Shown here one piece after another: positions 1-9,338 of a stretch of 64,000 nt of DNA. The notes under the pieces were generated by a model. The model searched no databases and was not told the origin of the DNA. It saw only the letters and a list, made by a program, of their open reading frames with translations. The stretch's first letter is position 1. Each line of letters begins with the position of its first letter. The stretch is taken from NCBI GenBank assembly GCA_903921605.1, contig CAIXQV010000257.1:1-64000 (forward strand), in the 5' to 3' direction. The position numbers and the translations under genes are program-made. This DNA is from an uncultured Planctomycetaceae bacterium (GTDB taxonomy: Bacteria; Planctomycetota; Planctomycetia; Planctomycetales; Planctomycetaceae).

Positions 1-78
1 ATCAGACACTCACCCAAAAATAGCACTATGAACCAAACGCTGTCCGAGGCGCCCCGAACCAACCCACTAATTCTCAAA

Positions 79-1089
79 CTACTTCAACTGCTGATTCGGC
101 AATCGCATTCCCAACCGCAGATCGATACCACCAAGGCGTTCACGAACTTCTTCAAGTGTCGTCTCGCCGAAGTTTCTAACCTGAAGCAATTCATCCTCTG
201 TCCTCACCACGAGGTCACGGACAGTATTAATACCCACCGACTCAAGGCAATTCGTCGCACGTACCGACAAATTCAACTCGGCCAAACTCTTGTTGAGCTT
301 CTCTTCCAGTTCCATATCGACCGGAGAGTAACCCGTTGCTTCCATCATCCCTCGCAACCCGCCTTCAGGACCAGCCTCAGGACCAGGTTCACGAAACGTA
401 ATAAAGCAATTCAGATGCTTACGCAAAATCTTAGCAGCTTCTACCAAAGCCATATCCGGAGTAATAGTACCGTTCGTCCAGATCTCCAGATTCAACTTGT
501 CATAGTTAGTACGCTGACCAACTCGAGTCTCTTCGATCAAGTGGCGAACACGTGACACCGGGGAAAAGGCTGCGTCCAGCGGAATGATACCAACCTCCGG
601 CTCATGTTGATATTGCTCGTAAGCTGGCACGTAGCCGCGACCATTCTCCACGGTCATCTCAACATGAAACGGAACATCATCCGTCATTGTCGCGATGACA
701 AGATCCTTATTGATCACTTCCACCTGATCGTCGCAAATCACATCCGCACCAGTCACCACGCCCCGAGTGTGCTTCTCAATCCGAAGCGTCTTGCTCGATG
801 CACTGTGATTCTTCACAACCAGCGACTTCAGATTCAAACAGATGTCGGTAACATCCTCAACGACACCCGGAATGGTCGTAAACTCGTGCTGAATGCCCTG
901 GATCTTGGCTCGCGTCACAGCGGAGCCCTCAAGGCTCGACAACAAAATCCGACGCAAACTTGTCCCGACTGTTGACCCAAAACCACGCTCAAACGGCTCA
1001 GCGACAAACTTGCCGTAATAACCGGTGCGTGTCTCGCGATCAACTGCAACCCGACTCGGCAACTCAAGACCACGCCAACGAATTCTCAT
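79..1089 (-). CDS. rpoA: RNA polymerase alpha subunit
   Basis: Alpha subunit of RNA polymerase, 336 residues, the usual length. It dimerises to nucleate beta and beta' and contacts UP elements and activators through its C-terminal domain. The N-terminal assembly domain carries [20 protein letters not shown], and the C-terminal helix-hairpin-helix domain has the SVRATNCL and [12 protein letters not shown] motifs. The open frame runs 26 codons further upstream, but the ATG at 1089 gives the normal start ([12 protein letters not shown]) and leaves 43 nt to rpsK. It is the last gene of the long ribosomal cluster visible here. rpsD, often just before it, is absent; rplQ, which usually follows, would lie beyond the window. 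Confidence 0.97.
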   Translation of the reverse strand: MRIRWRGLELPSRVAVDRETRTGYYGKFVAEPFERGFGSTVGTSLRRILLSSLEGSAVTRAKIQGIQHEFTTIPGVVEDVTDICLNLKSLVVKNHSASSKTLRIEKHTRGVVTGADVICDDQVEVINKDLVIATMTDDVPFHVEMTVENGRGYVPAYEQYQHEPEVGIIPLDAAFSPVSRVRHLIEETRVGQRTNYDKLNLEIWTNGTITPDMALVEAAKILRKHLNCFITFREPGPEAGPEGGLRGMMEATGYSPVDMELEEKLNKSLAELNLSVRATNCLESVGINTVRDLVVRTEDELLQVRNFGETTLEEVRERLGGIDLRLGMRLPNQQLK

Positions 1090-1132
1090 AACCGCCCCCA
1101 AAACTCTTAACACCGAAACCAAACAATGCCAA

Positions 1133-1513
1133 TCAAACGCGCCGGCGCTTTGGCGGCCTGCAACCATTGTGAGGCAGAGGAGTTATGTCTTCAATTGACC
1201 TGATCGCCATTCCGGACGCCTGCAGTCCGGTAATAGCACTCTCACGGCCCGCACCGGGCCCTTTGACTCGAACCTCAACCTCGCGAACTCCAACCTTCGA
1301 AGCCTTTTCGGCTACGATCTCAGCCGCTCGCTGAGCCGCGAAGGGAGTACTCTTTCGCGAGCCCTTGAACCCAACGGTTCCAGCAGTCGCCCAGCAAAGC
1401 ACATCGCCCGCAGCGTCTGTCATCGTAACAATCGTGTTGTTGAACGTCGCCTTAATGTAGACGACGCCCTTATTCACATTACGACGGACTTTTTTCTTCT
1501 TAACTTTCGCCAC
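1133..1513 (-). CDS. rpsK: 30S ribosomal protein S11
   Basis: S11, 126 residues, a platform protein of the 30S subunit near the E site. The lysine-rich N-terminus ([16 protein letters not shown]), the conserved [17 protein letters not shown] stretch and the C-terminal [12 protein letters not shown] are all present. It lies between rpsM and rpoA on the minus strand; the common intervening gene rpsD is missing from the 43-nt gap to rpoA. Confidence 0.97.
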   Translation of the reverse strand: MAKVKKKKVRRNVNKGVVYIKATFNNTIVTMTDAAGDVLCWATAGTVGFKGSRKSTPFAAQRAAEIVAEKASKVGVREVEVRVKGPGAGRESAITGLQASGMAIRSIEDITPLPHNGCRPPKRRRV

Positions 1514-1555
1514 GCTTTTATCTCACTAACAAACGAACCATTGACCGCAACAAGC

Positions 1556-1942
1556 TTAGTGCTTCATATCCTTGACGCCCTTTTTCCCCGCAACCGTCTT
1601 CTTACGGCCCTTACGAGTTCTAGCATTCGTCTTAGTTCGCTGCCCGCGAACAGGAAGCCCCTTACGATGCCGAACCCCGCGATAACACTGAATCTCTCGC
1701 AGCCGCCCAATATCTTGCTGAATTTTACGCCGCAGCGGACCTTCAACCGTGTAGTTCTTGTCCAAGTGCGTCGTAATCCGACTCACTTCATCTTCGCTCA
1801 ACTCGCCTGCTCGAACATGGGGATCCACACCCAGCTCGTAGCAAATCTGAATCGCCAAGAAAGGACCAATCCCATACAAATAGCTCAACGAAACATACGT
1901 TGGCTTATTGTTCGGAATGTCGACACCAAGCACGCGGGGCAT
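1556..1942 (-). CDS. rpsM: 30S ribosomal protein S13
   Basis: S13, 128 residues, in the head of the 30S subunit, where it contacts the P-site tRNA and the 50S subunit. The start MPRVLGVDIPNNKP at 1942 is chosen over an upstream in-frame codon at 1957 because it matches the family N-terminus. The helix-two-turn-helix core (YLYGIGPFLA) and the basic tail with RGQRTKTNARTRKG are present. It sits between rpmJ and rpsK in the alpha operon. Confidence 0.97.
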   Translation of the reverse strand: MPRVLGVDIPNNKPTYVSLSYLYGIGPFLAIQICYELGVDPHVRAGELSEDEVSRITTHLDKNYTVEGPLRRKIQQDIGRLREIQCYRGVRHRKGLPVRGQRTKTNARTRKGRKKTVAGKKGVKDMKH

Positions 1943-1977
1943 TTCAAATCTCCACAACCACTCAATAAATCAATCAA

Positions 1978-2094
1978 TCAGCCCTGACGCTGCTTATGTC
2001 GCGGGTTCGACGAACAGATGACAAAAATCTTGCCCTGACGTCGCACCAACTTGCAGGCATCACAAATGCGCTTAACGCTTGAACGAACCTTCAT
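1978..2094 (-). CDS. rpmJ: 50S ribosomal protein L36
   Basis: L36, 38 residues, a small zinc-ribbon protein of the 50S subunit. The translation from the ATG at 2094 begins [17 protein letters not shown] and ends RHKQRQG. The zinc ligands Cys11, Cys14, Cys27 and His33 are all present, so this is the zinc-binding form. It follows secY by 29 nt and precedes rpsM. adk, map and infA, usually found between secY and rpmJ, are not here. Confidence 0.95.
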   Translation of the reverse strand: MKVRSSVKRICDACKLVRRQGKIFVICSSNPRHKQRQG

Positions 2095-2123
2095 CGCATC
2101 ACCACTCTTCAAGCAGCAGTACG

Positions 2124-3494
2124 CTACTTGTCTGAATCCAGCAAACCAGGATAATTCCGCATCACCAAGTGAGAGTCAATTTTCTGCACAAGGTCCAGCG
2201 CCACTGAAACAATAATCAACAGACCCGTACCGCCAAAGAAACTAGCCGTAACGAAGTCCTGAGTAACGGTATTCGAAACAATTGTGGGAATCACGGCGAT
2301 CACAGCCAAGAACGCAGCACCAACATAGGTGATACGCAGCATAACCTGCTCCAAGTGACTCGCCGTTCGCGCGCCCGGACGATAACCGGGAATGAAACTC
2401 CCGTTGTCCTTCAAATTCTCCGCCATTTCCTTTGGATTGAAAGTAATCGCAGTCCAAAAATAGCAAAAGAAGTAAATAAGGACGATGTACGCCAGACTGT
2501 ACACGAAACCTTGGCCGGGAGCAAATGCTGCACCGATCGACGCGAACATCCCGCCCACACCGGAGTCCGGACCAAACATCGAGCCGACCTGAGTGAAGAC
2601 GAAGTAAGGAATCATCAGCAGGCTGCTGGAAAAGATGATGGGCATTACACCGGACTGATTCACACGCAAAGGCAACCACTGACGGTTACCGCCCATCACT
2701 CTTCGACCACGTACGTGTTTTGCACTCTGAATAGGGATCCGACGTTGCCCTTGCGTAATAAACACGACAACGGCAATCACGCATACAAACAAGGCGGCCA
2801 TCACTAGAAGTCGTTCAATGCCGTACTGGCTCCCGATCTGCAATCCGCTGGATTGAATTCCCGCTATCCACTTGCTGGCGATCTCAGGCATCCTCGCCAA
2901 AATCCCAGCCATGATGAGAAGACTGATCCCGTTGCCGATTCCGTATGCATCGATCTGCTCACCGATCCACATCAAAAACACAGTGCCAGCAGTCATCAGA
3001 ATCGTGCCAAACACCAACCACCCAACAGTATCATACTCCTGCAGGATCGCTCCTTGTCCCGGTGCGCCACCGCGCATCGACCAAAGCAAACCGAAACTCT
3101 GCAGAACGCAAACGAAAACAGTGGCATACCGTGTATACTCATTCAGTCTCCGCCGACCAGACTCGCCTTCCTTCTGCATTGCTTCGAGAGGCGGATAGAC
3201 CGTACCGAGCAACTGAAAAACGATCGAGGCGGTGATGTATGGCATGATACCCAAGCCGAATACCGATCCGCTTTGCAGCGACGACGCTGAGAACACTGAA
3301 ACCACCTGCAGCAAACCAGCAACGCCGGTTGTGCCACTCTGCGCGTTCTCCATCACGTTCTTGATAGCGTCATGGTCCATGAACGGCAGCGTAATATGAA
3401 ACCCGAGCCGATAGACAGCGAGCAACACGACCGTCAACACGATCTTACGACGCAACTCAGGGATGCGAAAAACCGTCAGCAGCTTTGCAAACAC
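2124..3494 (-). CDS. secY: Preprotein translocase channel subunit SecY
   Basis: SecY, 456 residues, the channel of the Sec translocon in the inner membrane; its partner SecE is encoded at 40941-41378. About ten hydrophobic segments are visible, starting with [20 protein letters not shown], and the pore region carries [17 protein letters not shown]. The cytoplasmic loop has [18 protein letters not shown] and the C-terminal half [15 protein letters not shown], both SecY hallmarks. The start is GTG, preceded by a purine-rich GGGGAG. It lies between rplO and rpmJ, as in most spc operons. Confidence 0.97.
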   Translation of the reverse strand: MFAKLLTVFRIPELRRKIVLTVVLLAVYRLGFHITLPFMDHDAIKNVMENAQSGTTGVAGLLQVVSVFSASSLQSGSVFGLGIMPYITASIVFQLLGTVYPPLEAMQKEGESGRRRLNEYTRYATVFVCVLQSFGLLWSMRGGAPGQGAILQEYDTVGWLVFGTILMTAGTVFLMWIGEQIDAYGIGNGISLLIMAGILARMPEIASKWIAGIQSSGLQIGSQYGIERLLVMAALFVCVIAVVVFITQGQRRIPIQSAKHVRGRRVMGGNRQWLPLRVNQSGVMPIIFSSSLLMIPYFVFTQVGSMFGPDSGVGGMFASIGAAFAPGQGFVYSLAYIVLIYFFCYFWTAITFNPKEMAENLKDNGSFIPGYRPGARTASHLEQVMLRITYVGAAFLAVIAVIPTIVSNTVTQDFVTASFFGGTGLLIIVSVALDLVQKIDSHLVMRNYPGLLDSDK

Positions 3495-3528
3495 TCCGCT
3501 CCCCTTTCGTGTCTAATCGACCAATAAA

Positions 3529-3990
3529 CTAGAAGCTACCTACCGCGATCACGCTGTATGTTCCACCAGCCGCACTGATCTTCGCCTCAGCAGACGCCGA
3601 GAAGCGATGAGCGGAGATCTTAAGACTCTTACTGAGCTCACCATCCCCAAGAACTTTAAGCTCTTCGAATGAGCTCCTGATAAGCCCCTTCTGCGCGAGC
3701 AGTTCGGGAGTAATTTCACTGCCTGCCTCGAAAGCTTCGTTCAGTTCACCAACATTGATCACCGCAACATCAGCGGCAAAAAAGTTGTTACTGAAGCCTC
3801 GCTTAGCAACCCGACGGAACAGGGGCATCTGACCGCCCTGAAATCCAACACGTCGAGAAGAACCAGACCGGCTAAAGAAACCCTTGTGCCCACGCCCGGC
3901 CGTCTTGCCGTGACCAGAGCCTGTACCACGACCAATACGCTTTCGAGCCTTCCGAGGCTCATTCCCACTCTGCACGTCGTTCAATATCAC
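3529..3990 (-). CDS. rplO: 50S ribosomal protein L15
   Basis: L15, 153 residues, a late-assembly protein of the 50S subunit. The glycine- and basic-rich N-terminus with [19 protein letters not shown] is diagnostic, followed by the [15 protein letters not shown] motif. The start is a GTG that overlaps the rpsE stop by 4 nt, which suggests translational coupling. The direct rpsE-rplO junction leaves no room for rpmD (L30). Confidence 0.96.
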   Translation of the reverse strand: MILNDVQSGNEPRKARKRIGRGTGSGHGKTAGRGHKGFFSRSGSSRRVGFQGGQMPLFRRVAKRGFSNNFFAADVAVINVGELNEAFEAGSEITPELLAQKGLIRSSFEELKVLGDGELSKSLKISAHRFSASAEAKISAAGGTYSVIAVGSF

Positions 3991-4469
3991 AGCGACACCC
4001 CTCGCAGTCGTTCAATCTGCTCTCGTGTTCGAAGCTTCTTCAGAGCCTCCATCGTAGCCTTCACCAGATTCAGCGGATTCGTCGAACCGTAGGCTTTTGT
4101 CAAAATGTCTGTAATGCCAACTGCTTCGACGACGGAACGCACACAGTCCCCGGCGATGATTCCGGTACCGGGCTTTGCCGGGAGCAGCAGCACTCGCGAA
4201 GATCGAAATTCTCCGATCACCTGATGCGGAATCGTGGTGCCGACGACAGCCACGCTCATCTGGCTTCTGTTCGACTGCTTTGTGGCCTTATCAACGGCGA
4301 GCGGCACTTCTATCGCCTTACCGTAGCCATAGCCTACTCGCCCATGACCATCGCCTGTAACGACCAAGGCGGCAAAACTAAAGCGGCGTCCGCCCTTGAC
4401 CACGCAGGCACACCGGCGAATCTGAACGACTCGCTCACCGGAATCATTTTTTACTTCTGCGGACGACAC
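3987..4469 (-). CDS. rpsE: 30S ribosomal protein S5
   Basis: S5, 160 residues, part of the 30S decoding and mRNA-entry region. The double-stranded-RNA-binding-like N-terminal part ([19 protein letters not shown]) and the C-terminal domain ([19 protein letters not shown]) are present. The frame is open up to a TTG at 4484, but the GTG at 4469 has an AGG six bases upstream and gives an N-terminus of normal length, so it is preferred. It follows rplR and overlaps rplO by 4 nt. Confidence 0.95.
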   Translation of the reverse strand: MSSAEVKNDSGERVVQIRRCACVVKGGRRFSFAALVVTGDGHGRVGYGYGKAIEVPLAVDKATKQSNRSQMSVAVVGTTIPHQVIGEFRSSRVLLLPAKPGTGIIAGDCVRSVVEAVGITDILTKAYGSTNPLNLVKATMEALKKLRTREQIERLRGVSL

Positions 4470-4514
4470 GGCACACCTCGCCAAACAACACAGACAAAAC
4501 CAAATAATTTGATC

Positions 4515-4886
4515 TTAGAAATCCAGCCCTGATTCACGAGCGGCATCAGCAAGAGCCGCAACTCGCCCATGATAGGCGAACCGACCACGATCAAACACAA
4601 CTTGACTTATACCAGCCTTCACGGCTCGCTCGGCAAGCAATTGTCCGACCTTTCTCGCGGCGTCCTGATCTCCACCAACGCCGCCGGGGCCAGCAATCTC
4701 AGACTCTACTGTGCTGGCAGAAACCAGCGTCTTCCCAGCCGAATCGTCGATAATCTGCGCGTACATGTGACGATTGCTGCGAAACACGCTCAATCGAAGT
4801 CGACCATGGGAATCCCGGACGACCCGATTTCGCACTCGATACTGTCGACGCTTCTGCTGCAACGCAAGACGGGAACGAACACTCAT
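4515..4886 (-). CDS. rplR: 50S ribosomal protein L18
   Basis: L18, 123 residues, binds 5S rRNA together with L5 in the central protuberance of the 50S subunit. The basic N-terminus ([17 protein letters not shown]) and the conserved [18 protein letters not shown] and [14 protein letters not shown] motifs are present. It has standard length and lies between rplF and rpsE. Confidence 0.96.
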   Translation of the reverse strand: MSVRSRLALQQKRRQYRVRNRVVRDSHGRLRLSVFRSNRHMYAQIIDDSAGKTLVSASTVESEIAGPGGVGGDQDAARKVGQLLAERAVKAGISQVVFDRGRFAYHGRVAALADAARESGLDF

Positions 4887-4915
4887 CGCTAAACTCGACT
4901 GCTAGTATACGAAAA

Positions 4916-5458
4916 TCACTTGGAACCAAAAGCCTTACCGGCTTTACGTCGAACAAACTCATCCTGATACCGAATTCCCTTACCCTTGTAAGGTTCCGGC
5001 GGGCGAACAGATCGAATTTCTGCGGCGAACTGCCCGCATGCCTGCTTATTCGAACTCTTGATGATCACATGAGTAGCGTCGGGCACTTCACATTTAACAC
5101 CGGCAGGCACTTCAAGAACAATCTTGTTCGCGAATCCAACTTGCAACGTCAACTTAGAACCCGAGAGGCTGGCATTGTAACCCACACCCTGAATCTCAAG
5201 CTTCTTCTCAAACGGCTTCACAACTCCTGACACCATATTCTGAATCAGGCTGCGGGTCAGTCCATGCAAGGCTCGACTGCTACGCTTATCGTCCGGGCGA
5301 GTAACCTGTACTGCAGCTCCATCAACCGACACTGCCATCAAAGGATGCACCGCCAACAACAACTCGCCCGCCGGACCTTTTGCCGTCACGCTGTTGCCGT
5401 TAACCTCAACCTTTACACCGCCTGGAATGGCGACCGGCTTCTTACCAATTCTCGACAT
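4916..5458 (-). CDS. rplF: 50S ribosomal protein L6
   Basis: L6, 180 residues, near the GTPase-associated centre of the 50S subunit. The start MSRIGKKPVAIPGGVKVEV at 5458 matches the family N-terminus; the frame continues upstream without likely coding meaning. The two L6 repeats and the C-terminal PEPYKGKGIRYQDEFVRRK motif, which contacts rRNA, are present. It lies between rpsH and rplR in the normal spc order. Confidence 0.97.
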   Translation of the reverse strand: MSRIGKKPVAIPGGVKVEVNGNSVTAKGPAGELLLAVHPLMAVSVDGAAVQVTRPDDKRSSRALHGLTRSLIQNMVSGVVKPFEKKLEIQGVGYNASLSGSKLTLQVGFANKIVLEVPAGVKCEVPDATHVIIKSSNKQACGQFAAEIRSVRPPEPYKGKGIRYQDEFVRRKAGKAFGSK

Positions 5459-5493
5459 GACAATTAATCCAAAAGCAAATACAACCGGCCACT

Positions 5494-5889
5494 CTACCAA
5501 ACCTGACAGACAAGCTCGCCACCAACGCCCAACTTCCTGGCTTCCCGATTACTCAGAACTCCCTTGGAGGTCGACAGCACCGCAATCCCAGTCCCCTGAC
5601 GAATGTCTTTCATCTCCGACACCGCGCAATAGACGCGGCAGCCTGGCTTCGAGACGCGTTCAATGTGCTGAATGACATGCTCACCAGCGGGACCATATTT
5701 AAGATTTACTCGAAGGGTCTTTCCACATTCCGCGTCCAAGACTTCGTAATCCCAAACGAAGCCCTCGCGCTGCAAGGCTTCGACGATGCTAACCTTGATC
5801 TTTGAAGAGGGAACATCTACGAATGGTCGTTCGACCTGCACACCATTTCGGATTCGTGTCAACAAGTCTGCAATCGGATCTGTCATCAT
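5494..5889 (-). CDS. rpsH: 30S ribosomal protein S8
   Basis: S8, 131 residues, a primary 16S rRNA-binding protein; in enterobacteria it is also the spc operon autorepressor. The N-terminus MMTDPIADLLTRIRNGVQVE and the C-terminal STSKGVLSNREARKLGVGGE motif are typical. Two consecutive ATG codons could serve as start. It lies between rpsN and rplF. No S8 target structure was identified, so autoregulation is not claimed. Confidence 0.97.
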   Translation of the reverse strand: MMTDPIADLLTRIRNGVQVERPFVDVPSSKIKVSIVEALQREGFVWDYEVLDAECGKTLRVNLKYGPAGEHVIQHIERVSKPGCRVYCAVSEMKDIRQGTGIAVLSTSKGVLSNREARKLGVGGELVCQVW

Positions 5890-5907
5890 ATTACACCAAC
5901 CCTAGTT

Positions 5908-6093
5908 CTACCAACTGGCCTTCTTCACACCCGGGATCAAACCATCCAACGCCAGATTTCTGAAGCATATTCGACACACCTTGAATTTGCGGTAAACCGC
6001 ACGAGGCCTGCCGCAAAGCATGCAACGATGCTCCTGCCGGCTGCTGAACTTAGGTGTACGATTTGCCTTTTCGATTTTTGCTTTGCTTGCCAT
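5908..6093 (-). CDS. rpsN: 30S ribosomal protein S14, zinc type
   Basis: S14 of the short, zinc-binding (type Z) form, 61 residues, in the 30S head. Two Cys pairs (CMLC and CRIC) form the zinc knuckle, and the C-terminus [11 protein letters not shown] is diagnostic. The zinc-free form is about 100 residues and lacks these cysteines. It lies in the usual place between rplE and rpsH. Confidence 0.97.
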   Translation of the reverse strand: MASKAKIEKANRTPKFSSRQEHRCMLCGRPRAVYRKFKVCRICFRNLALDGLIPGVKKASW

Positions 6094-6132
6094 TGCCTGA
6101 TCTCGAGACCCATTTACACGCGAAACGTCAAT

Positions 6133-6678
6133 CTATTCTTCTGTCTTGAAAGGCATCCCAAATGCCTTCAACAATGCACGACCATCATCATCCGTTAAAG
6201 CGGTTGTCACAAAGGTAATGTTCATACCCTGTGTAGCAGTAACAGTCTCTGGGTCGATCTCAGGGAACACCAACTGCTCTGTAAGCCCGCAGTTGTAATT
6301 ACCATTACCGTCGAATCCCTTCGGACTCACGCCGCGAAAGTCACGCACTCGAGGAAGCGCCAGCGTGATCAACCGCTCAAGGAAGTCATACATTCTCTTG
6401 CTACGAAGCGTCACGCGACAACCAATTGGCTGCCCCTCACGCAATCGAAAACCAGAAACTGACTTTCGTGCTCGCGTGATCTGCGCCTTCTGCCCAGCCA
6501 ACTGTGTTAGCTGATCAACAGCCTGATCCAGGCGTTTGCGGTCGTTCACGGCCTCACCGACGCCCATGCTAACCACGATCTTCTGAAGTCGAGGCACTGC
6601 ATGGATGTTCGACTTCGCAAGCGAAGCCTTCAGCTCGGGGATAATTCGGCTACGATACTCTTCGTGCAACCGGGTCAT
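6133..6678 (-). CDS. rplE: 50S ribosomal protein L5
   Basis: L5, 181 residues, binds 5S rRNA and helps form the central protuberance and bridge B1b. Motifs include VVSMGVGEAVNDRK, the SGFRLREGQPIGCRVTLR block and the C-terminal MNITFVTTAL. The start ATG at 6678 gives MTRLHEEYRSRIIPEL. It follows rplN by only 36 nt, so rplX (L24), which normally lies between them, is absent from this locus. Confidence 0.97.
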   Translation of the reverse strand: MTRLHEEYRSRIIPELKASLAKSNIHAVPRLQKIVVSMGVGEAVNDRKRLDQAVDQLTQLAGQKAQITRARKSVSGFRLREGQPIGCRVTLRSKRMYDFLERLITLALPRVRDFRGVSPKGFDGNGNYNCGLTEQLVFPEIDPETVTATQGMNITFVTTALTDDDGRALLKAFGMPFKTEE

Positions 6679-6714
6679 GTCTGATCACTCTTGAAAAATA
6701 ACACCCGTAAAACT

Positions 6715-7083
6715 CTAAACAACTTCGTTGGCGAGGCTGACGATCTTCATGTAACGTTTCTCACGCAGCTCACGGGCCACGGCCCCGAAAATGCGAGTAC
6801 CTTTGGGGTTCCCGTCATTATCCACGATCACGATCGCGTTCCGGTCGAACTTGACATACGAACCGTCAGCACGGCGAGCGGCCTTACGAGTGCGTACAAC
6901 CACACCCTTAACAACCGACCCCGACTTGATCGCGCTGCCAGCGAGCGCCTTTTGCACGCTAACAACGACGATATCACCCAAACCGGCATAACGTCGACGT
7001 GTGCCGCCCAGCACCTTAATGCACCGAGCAGTCTTTGCGCCGGAATTGTCAGCTACATCTAGGAGTGTCTGCATCTGTATCAT
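6715..7083 (-). CDS. rplN: 50S ribosomal protein L14
   Basis: L14, 122 residues, a beta-barrel protein at the 30S-50S interface. The N-terminus [20 protein letters not shown] and the C-terminal [20 protein letters not shown] match the family over the full length. It lies between rpsQ and rplE; rplX is missing from the 36-nt gap after it. Confidence 0.97.
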   Translation of the reverse strand: MIQMQTLLDVADNSGAKTARCIKVLGGTRRRYAGLGDIVVVSVQKALAGSAIKSGSVVKGVVVRTRKAARRADGSYVKFDRNAIVIVDNDGNPKGTRIFGAVARELREKRYMKIVSLANEVV

Positions 7084-7120
7084 GATTCAACCTCACGGTT
7101 CCTGGCATCAAGCCACGCTC

Positions 7121-7381
7121 TCACTCACCAATTGCGGGAATCGCAGATGTACTGACGACCCGTACCAGTTCCCAACGTTTGAGCTTAGACTTCGGTGGAC
7201 ATTCAACAATCTCTACCGTGTCGCCCTTCTTAGCAACGCACTGCTCGTCATGTACGTGACAAACAGTTCGACCCCGAATGATCTTCCCGTACTTCGGGTG
7301 CTTCATCCTGCGGTCAATTTCAACTCGTACCGTGTTGGGCCGAGGATCTCGCGCTACAACTCCAACTAATGTCTTTCTCAT
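7121..7381 (-). CDS. rpsQ: 30S ribosomal protein S17
   Basis: S17, 86 residues, an OB-fold primary 16S rRNA-binding protein. The ATG at 7381 (MRKTLVGVVARDPRPNTVRV) is chosen over an in-frame TTG four codons upstream, because S17 proteins start at this point. The DRRMKHPKYGKIIRG motif and the VEIVECPPKSKLKRW tail are present. It sits 12 nt after rpmC. Confidence 0.95.
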   Translation of the reverse strand: MRKTLVGVVARDPRPNTVRVEIDRRMKHPKYGKIIRGRTVCHVHDEQCVAKKGDTVEIVECPPKSKLKRWELVRVVSTSAIPAIGE

Positions 7382-7393
7382 CGTACCGCCCAA

Positions 7394-7594
7394 TCAAACC
7401 TTAGAAAGTTCTCGCTCGCGTTGGACAGTGAACATCCTGGCGATGTCTCTTCGCAACTTCTTTACATTACTCGGCACATCATTACGCTCAGTCGCCGCCT
7501 GAACACGCAAGCGAAAAAGCGATTGCTGAGCCTCACGCAGTTCATGCTGCAGCTGCTCGTCGGACATTTCTCGAACTGCGCTCGACTTCGCCAT
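7394..7594 (-). CDS. rpmC: 50S ribosomal protein L29
   Basis: L29, 66 residues, a small two-helix protein near the peptide exit tunnel, where trigger factor and SRP dock. It has the typical MSDEQLQHELREAQQSLFRL helix and a second helix with NVKKLRRDIARMFTVQRER. It lies between rplP and rpsQ with short gaps. Confidence 0.96.
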   Translation of the reverse strand: MAKSSAVREMSDEQLQHELREAQQSLFRLRVQAATERNDVPSNVKKLRRDIARMFTVQRERELSKV

Positions 7595-7605
7595 AACAAC
7601 CTCAA

Positions 7606-8025
7606 CTAGATCTCTGGGCGTCGACCCACAAGCCGAACCCGAACCGGCAATTTGTGTGCGACGCGGTTAAAACAACTTCGCGCTGTGTCGTGCGACACAC
7701 CACCAAGTTCAAACAGAACTGTACCGGGCTTGACAACAGCAACCCATCGGTCCGGTTCCCCTTTGCCCTTACCCATTCGGGTTTCAAGCGGCCGAGAAGT
7801 CACAGACTTCTGAGGGAATATGCGGATAAAGACTCGACCTTCGCCACGAACATACTGTGTCGCCGCGATACGGCACGCTTCAATCGTCTGCCCAGTGATG
7901 TGACCTGGATCCAATGACTGCAGTGCCCATTCGCCAAAGACAACAGTGTTGCCGCGAGTCGCCTTACCTCTTATACGCCCTCTTTGGCTTTTTCGATGCT
8001 TGACCCGCTTTGGCATTAGCGCCAT
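7606..8025 (-). CDS. rplP: 50S ribosomal protein L16
   Basis: L16, 139 residues, near the A-site finger and the central protuberance of the 50S subunit. The start MALMPKRVKHRKSQRGRIRG at 8025 fits the family; a second ATG at 8016 is possible. The FPQKSVTSRPLETRMGKGKG motif is present. Its start lies inside the end of rpsC, overlapping it by 62 nt (53 nt from the second ATG), much more than the usual few bases. Confidence 0.95.
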   Translation of the reverse strand: MALMPKRVKHRKSQRGRIRGKATRGNTVVFGEWALQSLDPGHITGQTIEACRIAATQYVRGEGRVFIRIFPQKSVTSRPLETRMGKGKGEPDRWVAVVKPGTVLFELGGVSHDTARSCFNRVAHKLPVRVRLVGRRPEI

Positions 8026-8665
8026 CTGCAGTCTCCTCGTTCGAATAATCGCCCAAATCAATCCACACTTTCACACCAATAATCCCCATCGCCGTCTTCG
8101 ACTCGGCAAAGCCGTAATCGATGTGTCGGCGAAGAGTTGACAAGGGAATCGAACCTCGACTCGCCTTCTCCTGTCGGGACATCTCGGCACCGCCAAGCCG
8201 CCCCGACATCTGGATCTTCACACCCTCGACGCCCGAACTCATAACCTCGTCGAGCGTCTTCTTAATCGCACGTCGGAAACTGCCTCGCTTCTGAAGTTGC
8301 TGTGCAATCTTCATGGCCACCAAGCGAGAATTCCGATTCGGATTGGTAATCTCAACAATCTTGACGTCCATACGGCGCCCAGTGAGATCTTCCAACTCAG
8401 CCTTGAGCTTATCTACTTCCTGCCCCTTCCGGCCAATAATCACGCCGGGACGAGCGGTATGCATATGAACCACAACCTGATCGCGGGTACGCTCAATCTC
8501 GACCCGAGCAATCTCCGCGAACTCATACTTCGTGGCAACGAACTTTCGGATCTTCTGATCCTCAAGCAATAAGTCCCCAAATTCCTTCTTCGAGGCGTAC
8601 CAACGACTGCGCCAAGTCTCCATGACTCCGACGCGAAACCCTGTTGGCCTGACTTTTTGTCCCAT
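7964..8665 (-). CDS. rpsC: 30S ribosomal protein S3
   Basis: S3, 233 residues, at the mRNA entry tunnel of the 30S subunit. The N-terminus MGQKVRPTGFRVGVMETWRS, the KH domain motif (GVIIGRKGQEVDKLKAEL) and the C-terminal SGRLGGAEMSRQE block are present. After the conserved domain comes a low-complexity, lysine- and alanine-rich tail (about 25 residues) whose codons overlap the start of rplP in another frame. Confidence 0.97.
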   Translation of the reverse strand: MGQKVRPTGFRVGVMETWRSRWYASKKEFGDLLLEDQKIRKFVATKYEFAEIARVEIERTRDQVVVHMHTARPGVIIGRKGQEVDKLKAELEDLTGRRMDVKIVEITNPNRNSRLVAMKIAQQLQKRGSFRRAIKKTLDEVMSSGVEGVKIQMSGRLGGAEMSRQEKASRGSIPLSTLRRHIDYGFAESKTAMGIIGVKVWIDLGDYSNEETADGANAKAGQASKKPKRAYKR

Positions 8666-8695
8666 AACCGTGATCCTGACCTGACTGCAAAAAGA

Positions 8696-9040
8696 TTAGC
8701 TCAACTCTGGTGCGTCGATGGCAACATGAATGTGCGCTGTGCGACGACGAATCAAATTCGCCATACCCCGGGCTCTTGCATGAACTCGCTTAAACATCGG
8801 CCCACCGTCAACGCGAGCCTCTGAGATCTTAAGACGGTCCGGGCTACGAACCCCCCGATCTTCCGCGTTCGCAATTGCACTCTTCAGCACGCGCTCGATG
8901 AATCGGGCACCTCTGTTAGGCTCAAACGCCAGCGCATTCAATCCCTGCTCAGCCGACATCCCGCGAATCATGTCCGCAAAAGGTCGAATCTTAGTGGGTG
9001 AAATACGAGCAAAGCGGTGGACAGCACGTATAGACGCCAT
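8696..9040 (-). CDS. rplV: 50S ribosomal protein L22
   Basis: L22, 114 residues, whose long hairpin lines the peptide exit tunnel. The motifs RFARISPTKIRPFADMIRG and VDGGPMFKRVHARARGMAN, followed by the RRTAHIHVAI C-terminus, are characteristic. It begins 2 nt after the stop of rpsS, consistent with tight coupling within the S10 operon. Confidence 0.97.
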   Translation of the reverse strand: MASIRAVHRFARISPTKIRPFADMIRGMSAEQGLNALAFEPNRGARFIERVLKSAIANAEDRGVRSPDRLKISEARVDGGPMFKRVHARARGMANLIRRRTAHIHVAIDAPELS

Positions 9041-9042
9041 GA

Positions 9043-9312
9043 CTACTTCTTACCCTTTGAACCGTGCCCTCGGAACGTCCGCGTTGATGAAAACTCACCA
9101 AGTTTGTGACCGACCATATCCTCAGTCACGTAGACGCTGATGTGAGCCCGACCATTGTGTACCAAAAATGTGTGACCAATAAACTCAGGCGAAATCGTAC
9201 AACGTCGAGCCCAAGTCTTAACAGGTTCCTTACGCCCTGCCTCGTTCAGCTTCTCAACCTTTTCAAGCACTCGAGGGTCAACATAAGGACCCTTCTTCAG
9301 CGAGCGACCCAT
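9043..9312 (-). CDS. rpsS: 30S ribosomal protein S19
   Basis: S19, 89 residues, forms part of the 30S head and contacts S13 and bridge B1a. It starts [20 protein letters not shown] and carries the motif [20 protein letters not shown] and the tail [12 protein letters not shown]. It lies between rplB and rplV. Confidence 0.97.
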   Translation of the reverse strand: MGRSLKKGPYVDPRVLEKVEKLNEAGRKEPVKTWARRCTISPEFIGHTFLVHNGRAHISVYVTEDMVGHKLGEFSSTRTFRGHGSKGKK

Positions 9313-9338
9313 TCAAACACCCTTCCAAGATCCGAAGC

